In this document: one piece after another, positions 15,983 through 23,691 of the stretch
Layout of the letters: every line of letters begins with the position of its first letter
How positions within the stretch are numbered: position 1 is the first letter of the stretch
Origin: an uncultured Prevotellaceae bacterium
GTDB taxonomy: Bacteria; Bacteroidota; Bacteroidia; Bacteroidales; Bacteroidaceae
DNA: 64,000 nt
Reading direction: 5' to 3'
Assembly: GCA_902785695.1 (NCBI GenBank)
Contig: CACZZQ010000019.1
Span: 1 to 64,000 of the forward strand
Position numbers and translations under genes: made by a program
Notes under the pieces: generated by a model
Told to the model about the DNA's origin: nothing
The model's input: only the letters and a program-made list of their open reading frames with translations
The model's database searches: none

Positions 15983-17104
15983 CTATTTTTTATATGCCGA
16001 TAAGCACAAATAATTGTCCAATATGACCATTGCTGCCATTGCTTCCACCACTGGAACAGCTCGTGGCAGGACGCAGGGATCATGGCGTCCGTGAGCCGTA
16101 AACTTCGTGCTATTTCCCTCTAAGTCAACGGTTTGCTGTTCGCGGAGCAGGGTGGCCACCGGTTTGAAAGCCACGCGGAAATAGATGTCCTGGCCGTTGC
16201 TGATGCCGCCCTGTATGCCGCCGCTGTGGTTGGAGTTAAGTGAAGAGTGAAGAGTGAAGAGTGAAGAGTTTGCTACCGCCTCTCCAGCTTCATAAGACGA
16301 TTTCTTACTTAAAAAGATATCATTTTGCTCTGAGCCGCGCTGGATGACACCGGCAAAGCCCTCGCCATATTCAAACCCCTTGACGGCATTGATGCCCAGC
16401 ATGGCACTGCCCAGTTGGGCATGCAGCTTTCCGAACTCCGGTTCTCCCAGTCCTACGGGACAGCCTTTGATGACGCAGGTGATGACCCCCCCGATGGTGT
16501 CGCCCTCGGCTTTCACCTGTTCTATCAGTGTGGCCATCTCTTGGGCTTTCTCTGGGTCGGGACAACGCACGGCATTGGTCTCTGTCAATGAGAGGTCGTA
16601 CTTCTTATAGTCGCGCTCCAGAGTGATATCGCCAACCTGTGAGGTGTATGCCTGTATGCTGATATCCAGTTGGCGCAAAGCCAATTTGGCAAAAGCACCG
16701 CCTACCACCCGGCTGATGGTGATACGAGCCGACGAACGGCCTCCCCCACGATGGTCGCGTACACCATATTTATTATAATAGGTGAAGTCGGCATGAGAGG
16801 GCCTGAACAGTGTGCGCAGGTTCTCATAGTCCTGCGAGTGCTGGTTCTCATTGCGTACGATGAAGCCGATGGGGCAACCCGTTGTCTTGCCTTCAAACAC
16901 CCCGCTGAGCAATTCCACCTTATCGCCTTCCTGGCGGGAGGTGGTCAGTTTGCTCTGTCCTGGACGGCGACGGTTCAGTTCGCTTTGGATAAAATCCAAA
17001 TCGACCTCAATACCGGCAGGCATCCCGTCGATTACTCCACCTATGGCAGCCCCGTGGCTCTCTCCGAAGGTGGTCAGCGTAAACAGTTTTCCAAACGTGT
17101 TCAT
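15983..17104 (-). CDS. aroC: Chorismate synthase
   Basis: AroC makes chorismate from EPSP in the last shikimate step, using reduced FMN. Marks are [18 protein letters not shown] at the start, [44 protein letters not shown], and the late [22 protein letters not shown]. The start ATG is at 17104. Just before the conserved [13 protein letters not shown], about a dozen extra residues ([16 protein letters not shown]) are encoded by the TGAAGAG minisatellite element at 16235-16280. The frame is intact and all signature regions remain, so activity is likely. Confidence 0.93.
   Translation of the reverse strand: MNTFGKLFTLTTFGESHGAAIGGVIDGMPAGIEVDLDFIQSELNRRRPGQSKLTTSRQEGDKVELLSGVFEGKTTGCPIGFIVRNENQHSQDYENLRTLFRPSHADFTYYNKYGVRDHRGGGRSSARITISRVVGGAFAKLALRQLDISIQAYTSQVGDITLERDYKKYDLSLTETNAVRCPDPEKAQEMATLIEQVKAEGDTIGGVITCVIKGCPVGLGEPEFGKLHAQLGSAMLGINAVKGFEYGEGFAGVIQRGSEQNDIFLSKKSSYEAGEAVANSSLFTLHSSLNSNHSGGIQGGISNGQDIYFRVAFKPVATLLREQQTVDLEGNSTKFTAHGRHDPCVLPRAVPVVEAMAAMVILDNYLCLSAYKK
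16235..16280 (-). repeat. TGAAGAG minisatellite element, copy 2 (coding, in aroC)
   Basis: The plus strand reads AAGTGAAGAGTGAAGAG (and on through repeated TGAAGAG units) and then TTTGCTACCGCC. It matches the elements at 2807-2849 and 60165-60199. Here it lies in frame within aroC. Confidence 0.85.
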
Positions 17105-17130
17105 CAATGCTTAATGCTTAATGCTTAATG
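17105..17130. repeat. Short tandem repeat between aroC and the SlyD-like gene
   Basis: The 9-base unit AATGCTTAA-type is repeated about three times directly upstream of the aroC start and runs into the 3' end of the SlyD-like gene. Confidence 0.6.
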
Positions 17131-17721
17131 GTGGCAGTGTCCGCAGCCGCCTCCACCGCATTCGTGGTCATCGCCACAGTTGTCACCACAATCGCCACCG
17201 CAACCGCCGCAGCCGCCGCACTCATGGCTCATGTGGTTCAGCAGGTGTTGGATCTCTTCTTTGGTAGCCTCGCGGTTTTCGAGCACCACGCCCGTGAACT
17301 GCAGCGTCTCGCCTGCCAGTGGATGGTTGGCATCCAGCGTCACCCCGTCGTCCTCAACCTTCGTCACACGCACCATGAAGTGCTTTCCGTCCTCGTTCTT
17401 CATCGTTATCACGGCACCGGGGAAGATATTGGTGGTGTCGAACTTACCGTCGATGAAGAACTCCTCGCGTGGCAGTTTATGTACGCCTTCGGCAAAATAT
17501 TCGCCAAAAGCCTCCGCTGGTTTGAGCGTAAACTCGAACTTCTCGCCTTGTGGCATATCGGCAATGCGCTGTTCGAAACTGTCGAGCGAGAAGCCGAATC
17601 CGGTGATAAACTTGAAGGGATTGCCCTGTTGGGTCTCTTCTACCAATTCTTTCTTGCCGTCATCGGCGATGGTATAGAGTTGGTAACTGACGCTAATGTA
17701 CTTGTTTTGCTTATTATCCAT
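17125..17721 (-). CDS. slyD: SlyD-like FKBP peptidyl-prolyl isomerase
   Basis: This 198-residue FKBP-type prolyl isomerase of the SlyD class assists protein folding. The N-terminal FKBP part begins YISVSYQLYTIADDGK. The insert-in-flap region and LDANHPLAGETLQFTGVVL are typical of SlyD. The last 35 residues are a metal-binding tail rich in Cys, Gly and His (CGGCGGCGGDCGDNCG, then GHCHH). The start is placed at the ATG at 17721 because the -7 element (17754-17761) sits inside the longer open frame. It precedes aroC by about 20 bases and is probably co-transcribed. Confidence 0.88.
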   Translation of the reverse strand: MDNKQNKYISVSYQLYTIADDGKKELVEETQQGNPFKFITGFGFSLDSFEQRIADMPQGEKFEFTLKPAEAFGEYFAEGVHKLPREEFFIDGKFDTTNIFPGAVITMKNEDGKHFMVRVTKVEDDGVTLDANHPLAGETLQFTGVVLENREATKEEIQHLLNHMSHECGGCGGCGGDCGDNCGDDHECGGGGCGHCHH

Positions 17722-17753
17722 TATAATAATACCGTTTTTTCTGATTTTAGGCG

Positions 17754-17761
17754 CAAAGGTA
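17754..17761 (-). promoter_or_regulatory. -7 element of the slyD-aroC unit
   Basis: The minus strand reads TACCTTTG, about 33 bases before the ATG at 17721. It rules out the upstream TTG/ATG codons of the same frame. A GAGAAATG 8-base tandem repeat (four copies, 17772-17804) lies just upstream. Confidence 0.7.
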
Positions 17762-17888
17762 CACAAATAAAATGAGAAATGAGAAATGAGAAATGAGAAA
17801 TGATAGCGATTTGTTGATTTTAATCAAAAAAGGGGGCTGTTATCGCACACAATTCATAAAAATCCATTGCCGGTTCAAAAAAACGCCA

Positions 17889-17896
17889 TACCTTTG
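17889..17896 (+). promoter_or_regulatory. -7 element of the small exported protein gene
   Basis: TACCTTTG is followed directly by CATCGTCAAAAGGAAA. The same run of about 22 bases occurs at 23403. The leader to the ATG at 18071 is about 170 nt, purine-rich, with CATTAAACATTAAAGATTAAA repeats. Confidence 0.7.
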
Positions 17897-18070
17897 CATC
17901 GTCAAAAGGAAATAAAACTCCTGGCGACAAGGATAACAACATTATAATAATTAAGGTAGGGACCAAAAGGAATTCAACAATTAAGATTAAACATTAAACA
18001 TTAAAGATTAAAAAGGATAACAAAAAAAGAAACTCAAGGTCCCGAGTAAAGAAAAGAAAGGAAAAAGAGT

Positions 18071-18430
18071 ATGAAAAAGATTGTTTTGATGGTAGTAGCT
18101 ATGTTGTCAATGACAATGGCATTCGCTGAGAACGAGAACAACAGTGCTGTGAAGAGCGTCGAGGCCTACGACATGACAGTCAATATGCGCAAATTGGCTG
18201 TTACGCTCGAGCTGAACAGCGATCAGATGGAAGCCGTGCAGGACATTCACACTGCATTCTGCAACGATATGTACCTGGCAGGCTCCGCTCATGCCGAAGA
18301 ACGCAAGGCATTGGTTGATGAAGCTGTGAAGAAGGATATTCGCTATATGCACTATATTCTTGACGAGAAGCAGTACAAGAAGTATCTGCTGTTGCTCAAT
18401 ACCACATTGATTAACCGCGGACTGAAGTAA
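18071..18430 (+). CDS. Small exported protein of unknown function
   Basis: This 119-residue protein has a clean signal peptide (MKKIVLMVVAMLSMTMAFA). The mature part is helical, with charged helices and a repeated Leu pattern (VNMRKLAVTLELNSDQMEAVQDIHTAF), and could resemble Spy/CpxP-type periplasmic helices, though I see no LTxxQ motif. Its long leader, strong-looking promoter and strong terminator suggest high expression. Similar small exported proteins are common in Prevotella as I recall. Function is not known. Confidence 0.7.
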   Translation: MKKIVLMVVAMLSMTMAFAENENNSAVKSVEAYDMTVNMRKLAVTLELNSDQMEAVQDIHTAFCNDMYLAGSAHAEERKALVDEAVKKDIRYMHYILDEKQYKKYLLLLNTTLINRGLK

Positions 18431-18508
18431 TAATTCAAGATGTAATAATTTGAAAATGTAAAAATTGTTAAATGTAAGAATTAAAAAATTAGAAATAAGA
18501 TTAAAGAG

Positions 18509-18537
18509 ATGCCTCCTGCGAAGGAGGCATTTTTTTG
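18509..18537 (+). terminator. Intrinsic terminator after the small exported protein
   Basis: A perfect 9-bp stem ATGCCTCCT/AGGAGGCAT with a GCGA loop is followed by seven T residues. Confidence 0.92.
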
Positions 18538-18545
18538 TCTTTTCT

Positions 18546-18576
18546 TTTGTATTTCTCTCCTTTTTTATTACTTTTG
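18546..18576 (+). promoter_or_regulatory. Promoter of the M48 peptidase gene
   Basis: TTTG at 18546-18549 and TACTTTTG at 18569-18576 are separated by 19 bases. The start codon at 18603 lies about 20 bases after the expected transcription start. Confidence 0.8.
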
Positions 18577-18602
18577 CACTCAAATCTATAAAAACAACGA
18601 TT

Positions 18603-19475
18603 ATGAAGTCAATAAAAATTCTATTGATGTCGCTGGTGGCATCTATTTTGGTGGGCTGTGGCACCACGTCAACAGTACCCATCACAGGGCGTAAACAGAC
18701 CTTGCTGGTCAGTGATGGTGATGTGCTGAGTCTCTCGAACCAGCAGTACCAGCAGTATATGCAGGGTGCAAAAGCTTCTTCCAATACAGCCAATACGGCT
18801 ATGGTGAAGCGTGTGGGGCAGAACCTTGCCAATGCCGTGGTGAGCTATCTGAACAGCAACGGTCTGAGTGCCGAGGTTCAGAACTACGCGTGGGAGTTTA
18901 ACCTGGTGCAGGACAATCAGGTGAACGCCTGGTGTATGCCTGGTGGCAAGATTGTGGTTTATGAGGGTTTGCTTCCCGTTACTCAGGACGAAGCCTCTCT
19001 GGCTATCGTGCTGGGTCATGAGATAGCCCATGCCGTTGCGAAGCACTCTGCCGAGCGACTGAGCAACGAGTATAAGAACCAGTATGGTACGGCAATCCTT
19101 GGTGCTGTGGTACAGGGTTCCGGCATGAGTGAGGGTACACAGCAGCTGATAGCCCTTGGACAGTCACTGGGCGGTGCATTGTGGACTTCCGGTTTCTCCC
19201 GCAAGCAGGAGAGCGAGGCCGACCACATGGGACTGATTTTTGCTGCTATGGCAGGCTATAATCCTCAGGTGGCTACCTCTTTCTGGCAGCGTATGGCAGC
19301 GCAGAGCAGCGGTAGCGGTGGTCTGTTCAGCGACCATCCCTCTGACGAACAGCGTATCAAGGATATCCAGGGCTGGATGCCCGAGGCCTTGAAGTATTAT
19401 AAGCCCAAAGCTGTTACTATCAATATCTCAAGTAAAACGAGCAAGACTAACAAGAAATCCACTACGAAGAAATAA
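18603..19475 (+). CDS. M48-family lipoprotein metallopeptidase
   Basis: This 290-residue zinc peptidase anchored as a lipoprotein (signal ending SILVGC, then GTTSTVP) is similar to the periplasmic LoiP/BepA group. The zinc motif HEIAHAVAKH lies near residue 140 and the third ligand in ESEADHMGLIFAAMAGYNP. The start is the ATG at 18603, just after the promoter; upstream codons of the same frame cross the terminator and promoter. The Ser/Thr/Lys-rich tail looks disordered. The antiporter gene starts immediately after its stop (TAAATG), so the two are co-transcribed. Confidence 0.88.
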   Translation: MKSIKILLMSLVASILVGCGTTSTVPITGRKQTLLVSDGDVLSLSNQQYQQYMQGAKASSNTANTAMVKRVGQNLANAVVSYLNSNGLSAEVQNYAWEFNLVQDNQVNAWCMPGGKIVVYEGLLPVTQDEASLAIVLGHEIAHAVAKHSAERLSNEYKNQYGTAILGAVVQGSGMSEGTQQLIALGQSLGGALWTSGFSRKQESEADHMGLIFAAMAGYNPQVATSFWQRMAAQSSGSGGLFSDHPSDEQRIKDIQGWMPEALKYYKPKAVTINISSKTSKTNKKSTTKK

Positions 19476-20921
19476 ATGAAGCGGCTCCCCCATCCACTTG
19501 TGTCGGCCATCCCTTTGGTGGTACTCATAGTCATGCTGGCTGTGGTTATTGCCTTGTTTGGCAGCGACTCGCTGAATGGAGGCAGTCAGATAGCCCTGTT
19601 GATGGGCCTTGCCGTCTGTGTGTTCATCTCGATGGTCTTTTATAGGGTGCCGTGGAAAGCCTTTGAACAGCAGATTGAGAAGACGCTGGGTGGCGTAGCC
19701 GTTACTATCCTGATCCTTCTGGCGGTAGGTATGCTGGCAGGCTCGTGGATGGTGAGCGGTGTGGTGCCCACCTTAATATATTATGGTGTGCAGTTGCTCT
19801 CGCCCCAGTTCTTCCTGGTCTGTGCCTGTCTGATATGTGCGTTGGTGTCGTTGCTCTCAGGCAGTTCGTGGACAACGATAGCCACCATTGGTGTGGCATT
19901 ACTGGGTATCAGTCATGCCCTCGACATCAACGAGGCGATGGCAGCAGGTGCTATTATCTCTGGTGCCTATTTCGGTGATAAGATGTCGCCGCTCAGTGAT
20001 ACCACTATTCTGGCATCATCGTCAACGGGTGTCGATCTTTTCACGCATATCCGTTATATGATGTACACCACCATGCCGGCCTTCCTGCTGACAATCATCA
20101 TCTTTGCAGTGATCGGTTTTGGCAAGGGAGGCGACGATGTGCTTCATGTCAGACAGTTTACCGAGGGGCTTTCCTCTACCTTTCATATCTCGCTCTGGAC
20201 ATTGCTGGTGCCAGTGTTGACGGCATTTCTGATAGCACGCCGTCTGCCCTCGCTGATTGTGCTGTTTCTGTCGGGTATGATGGCTGGCATCACGGCACTC
20301 ATCCTGCAACCGCATATCCTGATGCAGATAGGAGCCCCCTCCAACCTCCCCCAATTGGGGGAGACTGCGGCCCTCATCAAGGGATTGGCAATCACCTTTT
20401 ATGGTGCTACATCTGTTGAAACGGGCAATGCCGAGCTCAACGAACTTGTTTCAACAGGCGGCATGACGGGTATGCTCAACACCATCTGGCTGATTATTTG
20501 TGCCATGTGCTTTGGTGCAGGAATGGTGGCCAGCGGCATGATTGAGAGTCTTACGCGGGTGGTTATCAGTTGGGTGAAGAGCAGGGTAGGGCTGGTGGCA
20601 TCAACAGCCAGCACGGGTCTCTTCCTGAATGTTGCTACGGGCGATCAGTTTATCAGCATCGTGCTGACTGCCAATATGTTCCAGAACGTGTATCAGCAAA
20701 AGGGTTACGAGCCTCGCTTGCTCAGTCGTACCTGCGAGGACTCCGCTACTGTCACCAGCGTATTGGTGCCTTGGAACACCTGCGGTATGACGCAGAGCAC
20801 CGTCCTCGGTGTGGCTACCATTGCCTATCTGCCTTATTGCTTCTTCAATATCCTCAGTCCCCTGATGACCATCCTTGTTGCTGCCATCGGATGGAAGATC
20901 AAGCAGACAAAGGTATCATAG
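19476..20921 (+). CDS. NhaC-type Na+/H+ antiporter
   Basis: This 481-residue membrane transporter with about 12 hydrophobic segments is probably an Na+/H+ antiporter of the NhaC family. Marks are SGSSWTTIATIGVALLGI, SGAYFGDKMSPLSDTT, the repeat-like second half GLFLNVATGDQFISIVLTANMF, and EDSATVTSVLVPWNTCG. In the loop near residue 290 the protein reads IGAPSNLPQLGETAA, encoded over a perfect palindrome at 20346-20363 that looks like an inserted repeat. The frame is intact. A terminator follows the gene. Confidence 0.85.
   Translation: MKRLPHPLVSAIPLVVLIVMLAVVIALFGSDSLNGGSQIALLMGLAVCVFISMVFYRVPWKAFEQQIEKTLGGVAVTILILLAVGMLAGSWMVSGVVPTLIYYGVQLLSPQFFLVCACLICALVSLLSGSSWTTIATIGVALLGISHALDINEAMAAGAIISGAYFGDKMSPLSDTTILASSSTGVDLFTHIRYMMYTTMPAFLLTIIIFAVIGFGKGGDDVLHVRQFTEGLSSTFHISLWTLLVPVLTAFLIARRLPSLIVLFLSGMMAGITALILQPHILMQIGAPSNLPQLGETAALIKGLAITFYGATSVETGNAELNELVSTGGMTGMLNTIWLIICAMCFGAGMVASGMIESLTRVVISWVKSRVGLVASTASTGLFLNVATGDQFISIVLTANMFQNVYQQKGYEPRLLSRTCEDSATVTSVLVPWNTCGMTQSTVLGVATIAYLPYCFFNILSPLMTILVAAIGWKIKQTKVS
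20346..20363. repeat. Perfect 18-bp palindrome inside the antiporter gene
   Basis: CTCCCCCAATTGGGGGAG is a perfect palindrome, preceded by GCCCCCTCCAAC. Its C-run/G-run look is unlike the flanking codons. It is probably a REP-like insertion at a loop between membrane segments. Confidence 0.65.
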
Positions 20922-20938
20922 AAGATTTCCAAACAACT

Positions 20939-20965
20939 TAGTGTCTTATTTAAAATAAGACACTA
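20939..20965. repeat. Perfect 12-bp inverted repeat after the antiporter gene
   Basis: TAGTGTCTTATT and AATAAGACACTA pair with a 3-base loop. It lies 18 bases after the stop codon and just before the terminator at 20965. It may strengthen termination. Confidence 0.7.
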
Positions 20966-21005
20966 TGGAAAAGCATGAATATATTTGACTTTTCCATTTT
21001 TTTTT
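20965..21005 (+). terminator. Intrinsic terminator containing the next promoter's -33 box
   Basis: A 9-bp stem ATGGAAAAG/CTTTTCCAT with a 15-base loop is followed by about nine T residues. The TTTG in its loop (20984-20987) is also the -33 box of the promoter whose -7 is TACTTTTG at 21008-21015. Confidence 0.75.
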
Positions 21006-21015
21006 CGTACTTTTG
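20984..21015 (+). promoter_or_regulatory. Promoter of the C1 peptidase gene
   Basis: TTTG at 20984-20987 and TACTTTTG at 21008-21015 are 20 bases apart. Transcription would start near 21021, directly before the large inverted repeat. Confidence 0.75.
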
Positions 21016-21024
21016 CAGCCAACT

Positions 21025-21083
21025 ATGGGAACGCGGGCGTCCTCGCCCGCAATGGTGGCGGGCGAGGACGCCCGCGCTCCCAT
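21025..21083. repeat. Paired-hairpin (BIME-like) inverted repeat in a 5' leader
   Basis: Two 26-base arms (21025-21050, 21058-21083) are reverse complements at 25 of 26 positions with a 7-base spacer. Each arm also holds its own 18-base hairpin: GCGGGCG, TCCT or AGGA loop, CGCCCGC. This nested layout resembles paired REP sequences. It would lie in the 5' leader of the peptidase mRNA. Confidence 0.85.
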
Positions 21084-21118
21084 AATAACGGTTAGTTATA
21101 GAAGAAAAATACGAAAAC

Positions 21119-22519
21119 ATGATGAGAAAAGGACTTTTATTTGCTATGATGTGCGTTGCTTTGACGGCTTCGGCACAGAAAAGAGAGGGTGGGATCAGTG
21201 AGAAGATGCTCTCGGAGATAGAGAAAGAGAACGTGTTGCAGGCATCCGACCGTGCACTGGTGAACGCTATTGGTGCCAATGCCATTGACGATCTGGCAAA
21301 GAACCGTCAGAATGCCGGGGCATTGGATACACAATTCAGTGTAGAGACGAAGAAACAGAGCATTTCCGACCAGAAGCAGAGCGGGCGTTGCTGGATGTTC
21401 AGCGGGTTCAACGTGCTGCGTTCCGACTTCAACCTGCGTACTGACTCACTTACGGTGGAACTGTCGCAGGCCTATCTGTTCTTCTACGACCAGTTGGAAA
21501 AGGCCAACCTGATGCTGCAAGGCTGCATCGACACAGGCAATAAGCCTATTGACGACCAGCGCGTGCAGTTCTTCTTCCATTATCCGATTAATGACGGCGG
21601 CACCTTTTGTGGTGTGGCCGACCTGACAGAGAAATACGGACTGGTGCCTACAGAGGTGATGCCTGAGTCGTTTTCGAGCGACAACACATCAAAGGCCCGT
21701 GCTCTGATTGCTTCGAAGCTGCGTGAGTTTGGCCTTCAACTGCGCGAGATGGTGCAGAAAGACAAGAAGCCAGGTGCCATCGAGAAAGCCAAGACACGTA
21801 TGCTGAGCCAGATCTACCGTATGCTGCAGTTCACCATCGGCAATCCACCGCAGAAGTTCACCTATGCCTTCAAGAACGAGAAAGGGAAGGTGGTAGGCGA
21901 GGCAAAGGAGTACACACCGCTCTCTTTTTATAAAGAGGTGGTGGGAAAGCAGCTGAACGGTACCTTCATCATGGTGATGAACGACCCCCGCCGCGAGTAC
22001 TACAAGACCTACGAGGTGGAGTATGACCGCCACACCTATGATGGACACAACTGGAAATACGTGAACCTGCCGATGGATGACATCGAGGAGATGGCTATCA
22101 GTGCACTGAAAGCCGGTCGTAAGCTCTATTCCTCGTACGACGTAGGCAAGATGCTGGACCGTAAGCGCGGCTATTGCGATACCGAGAATTTCGACTATGG
22201 CTCGCTCTTCAATACCACATTCGGTATGACAAAGGCCGAGCGAATATCGACATTCGACAGTGGCTCGACCCATGCTATGACGCTGACGGCTGTTGACTTG
22301 GACAAGAAAGGCAAGGCTACGAAATGGAAGGTGGAAAACTCTTGGGGAGCCGACTGGGGTCAGAAGGGCTGTCTGATTATGACTGACCGCTGGTTGCGCG
22401 AGTATATGTTCCGACTGGTGGTGCCCAATGAGTTTGTACCTGCGAAAGTGATGAAGGCCTACGAGACACAGCCTGTGATGGTGATGCCTGAAGACCCGTT
22501 GTTCCAGATGGACGAATAA
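21119..22519 (+). CDS. Exported C1-family cysteine peptidase (PepC/bleomycin hydrolase-like)
   Basis: This protein of about 466 residues has a signal peptide (to about residue 19, ending TASAQ) and a papain-fold aminopeptidase C-like domain. The catalytic Cys lies in QKQSGRCWMFSGFNVLR, the His in STHAMTLTAVD, and the Asn in VENSWGADWGQKG. Cytoplasmic PepC proteins lack a signal peptide, so this is the exported Bacteroidota version, probably acting on peptides in the periplasm or outside. ATGs at 21119 and 21122 are both possible. rsmA follows 5 bases after the stop. Confidence 0.88.
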   Translation: MMRKGLLFAMMCVALTASAQKREGGISEKMLSEIEKENVLQASDRALVNAIGANAIDDLAKNRQNAGALDTQFSVETKKQSISDQKQSGRCWMFSGFNVLRSDFNLRTDSLTVELSQAYLFFYDQLEKANLMLQGCIDTGNKPIDDQRVQFFFHYPINDGGTFCGVADLTEKYGLVPTEVMPESFSSDNTSKARALIASKLREFGLQLREMVQKDKKPGAIEKAKTRMLSQIYRMLQFTIGNPPQKFTYAFKNEKGKVVGEAKEYTPLSFYKEVVGKQLNGTFIMVMNDPRREYYKTYEVEYDRHTYDGHNWKYVNLPMDDIEEMAISALKAGRKLYSSYDVGKMLDRKRGYCDTENFDYGSLFNTTFGMTKAERISTFDSGSTHAMTLTAVDLDKKGKATKWKVENSWGADWGQKGCLIMTDRWLREYMFRLVVPNEFVPAKVMKAYETQPVMVMPEDPLFQMDE

Positions 22520-22524
22520 AAAGA

Positions 22525-23331
22525 ATGATGAAACAAGTAAGACCCAAGAAGAACCTCGGTCAGCACTTCCTGACCGACCTTTCCATAGCCAAGCGTATTG
22601 CCGACACGGTGGATGCCTGTCCCGATATCCCTGTGCTGGAGGTAGGTCCGGGTATGGGCGTGATGACGCAGTATCTGGTAGAGAAGCCCCGTCCGTTCAA
22701 GGTGGTAGAGATTGACCGTGAGTCGGTGGATTATCTGAACGAGCATTTCCCAAAGCTTCGTGAGAATATATTAGGCGAAGACTTCCTTCGAATGGATTTG
22801 AGAAAGGTCTTCGACGGTCAGCAGTTTGTGCTCACAGGCAATTATCCCTACGACATTTCATCGCAGATATTCTTCAAGATGCTGGATAATCGCGACTTGA
22901 TACCTTGTTGTACGGGTATGATTCAGCGTGAGGTAGCTCTGCGAATGGCATCGCAGCCAGGTAATAAGCAATATGGCATCTTGTCGGTATTGATTCAGGC
23001 GTGGTACGATGTAGAGTACCTCTTCACGGTAGAACCAGGCGTGTTCAATCCACCTCCAAAGGTGCAGAGTGCCGTGATTCGCATGACGAGGAATAGCGTT
23101 CAGCATCTGGGATGCAATGAGGAACTGTTCAAGCGCGTGGTGAAAACCACGTTCAATCAGCGTCGGAAGATGCTGCGTGTCAGCCTGAAACAGATGTTGC
23201 CTGCAGATTCTTCGTTTTTCAACGATCAAGCGTCAATGCTGACAAAACGCCCCGAGCAGTTGACTATTCCAGAGTTCGTGGAACTCACGAATAGGATTGA
23301 AAAGAAGTTGTGTGCGAGCACAATAACTTGA
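22525..23331 (+). CDS. rsmA: 16S rRNA dimethyladenosine transferase
   Basis: RsmA/KsgA methylates two adjacent adenosines in the helix 45 loop of 16S rRNA. Marks are KKNLGQHFLTDLSIAKRI, the SAM-binding VLEVGPGMGVMTQYL, the acidic VVEIDRESV, the catalytic NYPYDISSQIFFK, and the late TTFNQRRKMLR. Length 268 is normal. Two ATGs (22525, 22528) are possible. It is closely spaced after the peptidase gene and likely read from the same promoter. Confidence 0.94.
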   Translation: MMKQVRPKKNLGQHFLTDLSIAKRIADTVDACPDIPVLEVGPGMGVMTQYLVEKPRPFKVVEIDRESVDYLNEHFPKLRENILGEDFLRMDLRKVFDGQQFVLTGNYPYDISSQIFFKMLDNRDLIPCCTGMIQREVALRMASQPGNKQYGILSVLIQAWYDVEYLFTVEPGVFNPPPKVQSAVIRMTRNSVQHLGCNEELFKRVVKTTFNQRRKMLRVSLKQMLPADSSFFNDQASMLTKRPEQLTIPEFVELTNRIEKKLCASTIT

Positions 23332-23402
23332 TTTGAATCAATAATAATAGCCTTTTCTGCTAAAAGTTGATGAAGAATGATACGCGGAATGAAAAATCGT
23401 TG

Positions 23403-23410
23403 TACCTTTG
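23403..23410 (+). promoter_or_regulatory. -7 element of a gene-free transcription unit
   Basis: TACCTTTG is followed by CATCGTCAAAAGGAAA, the same leader start as at 17889. No CDS lies between here and the terminator at 23651. Confidence 0.65.
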
Positions 23411-23415
23411 CATCG

Positions 23416-23690
23416 TCAAAAGGAAACAATGACACGAGATCTTCAATAGTTTGTTTTAGTTTTTTTAGGTAAATGGATGAGCCTTGTGAAAGGCGGGGAA
23501 ATGCATAGAAAGTTAGTAATAATTCGATAGGTTAGTTAGTAATAAGGTTAGTTAGATTGTTTTAGGCGATAGGTATTATTAAGGTAAGAAAGATTGAATG
23601 TAAGGGTAACATAAGTAGAAAAGGTTTTTAGTTATTAATATCGTAAGTTATGCAGGCCTTAGTTGAGAAACTGAGACCTGCAATTTTTTT
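23416..23690 (+). ncRNA. Candidate non-coding RNA, about 275 nt
   Basis: A promoter-like TACCTTTG at 23403 and a strong terminator at 23651-23690 bracket a stretch with no ORF longer than about 12 codons on the plus strand. Both neighbours end here (rsmA and the convergent cyclophilin gene), so it is not a leader of another gene. It holds repeated TTAGTTAGTAATAA-type phrases. The RNA is inferred; its exact ends, expression and function are unknown. Confidence 0.5.
23651..23690 (+). terminator. Intrinsic terminator of the candidate ncRNA
   Basis: TGCAGG/CCTGCA, a mismatch, then seven further pairs closing on a GAGA tetraloop, are followed by a run of seven T residues. The hairpin ends one base before the cyclophilin stop codon region. 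Confidence 0.85.
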
Positions 23691-23691
23691 C

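Noticed and set aside
17889-18071. Riboswitch in the long leader of the small exported protein
   Set aside because: The leader is purine-rich with simple ATTAAA repeats and shows no compact folded core that I can recognise.
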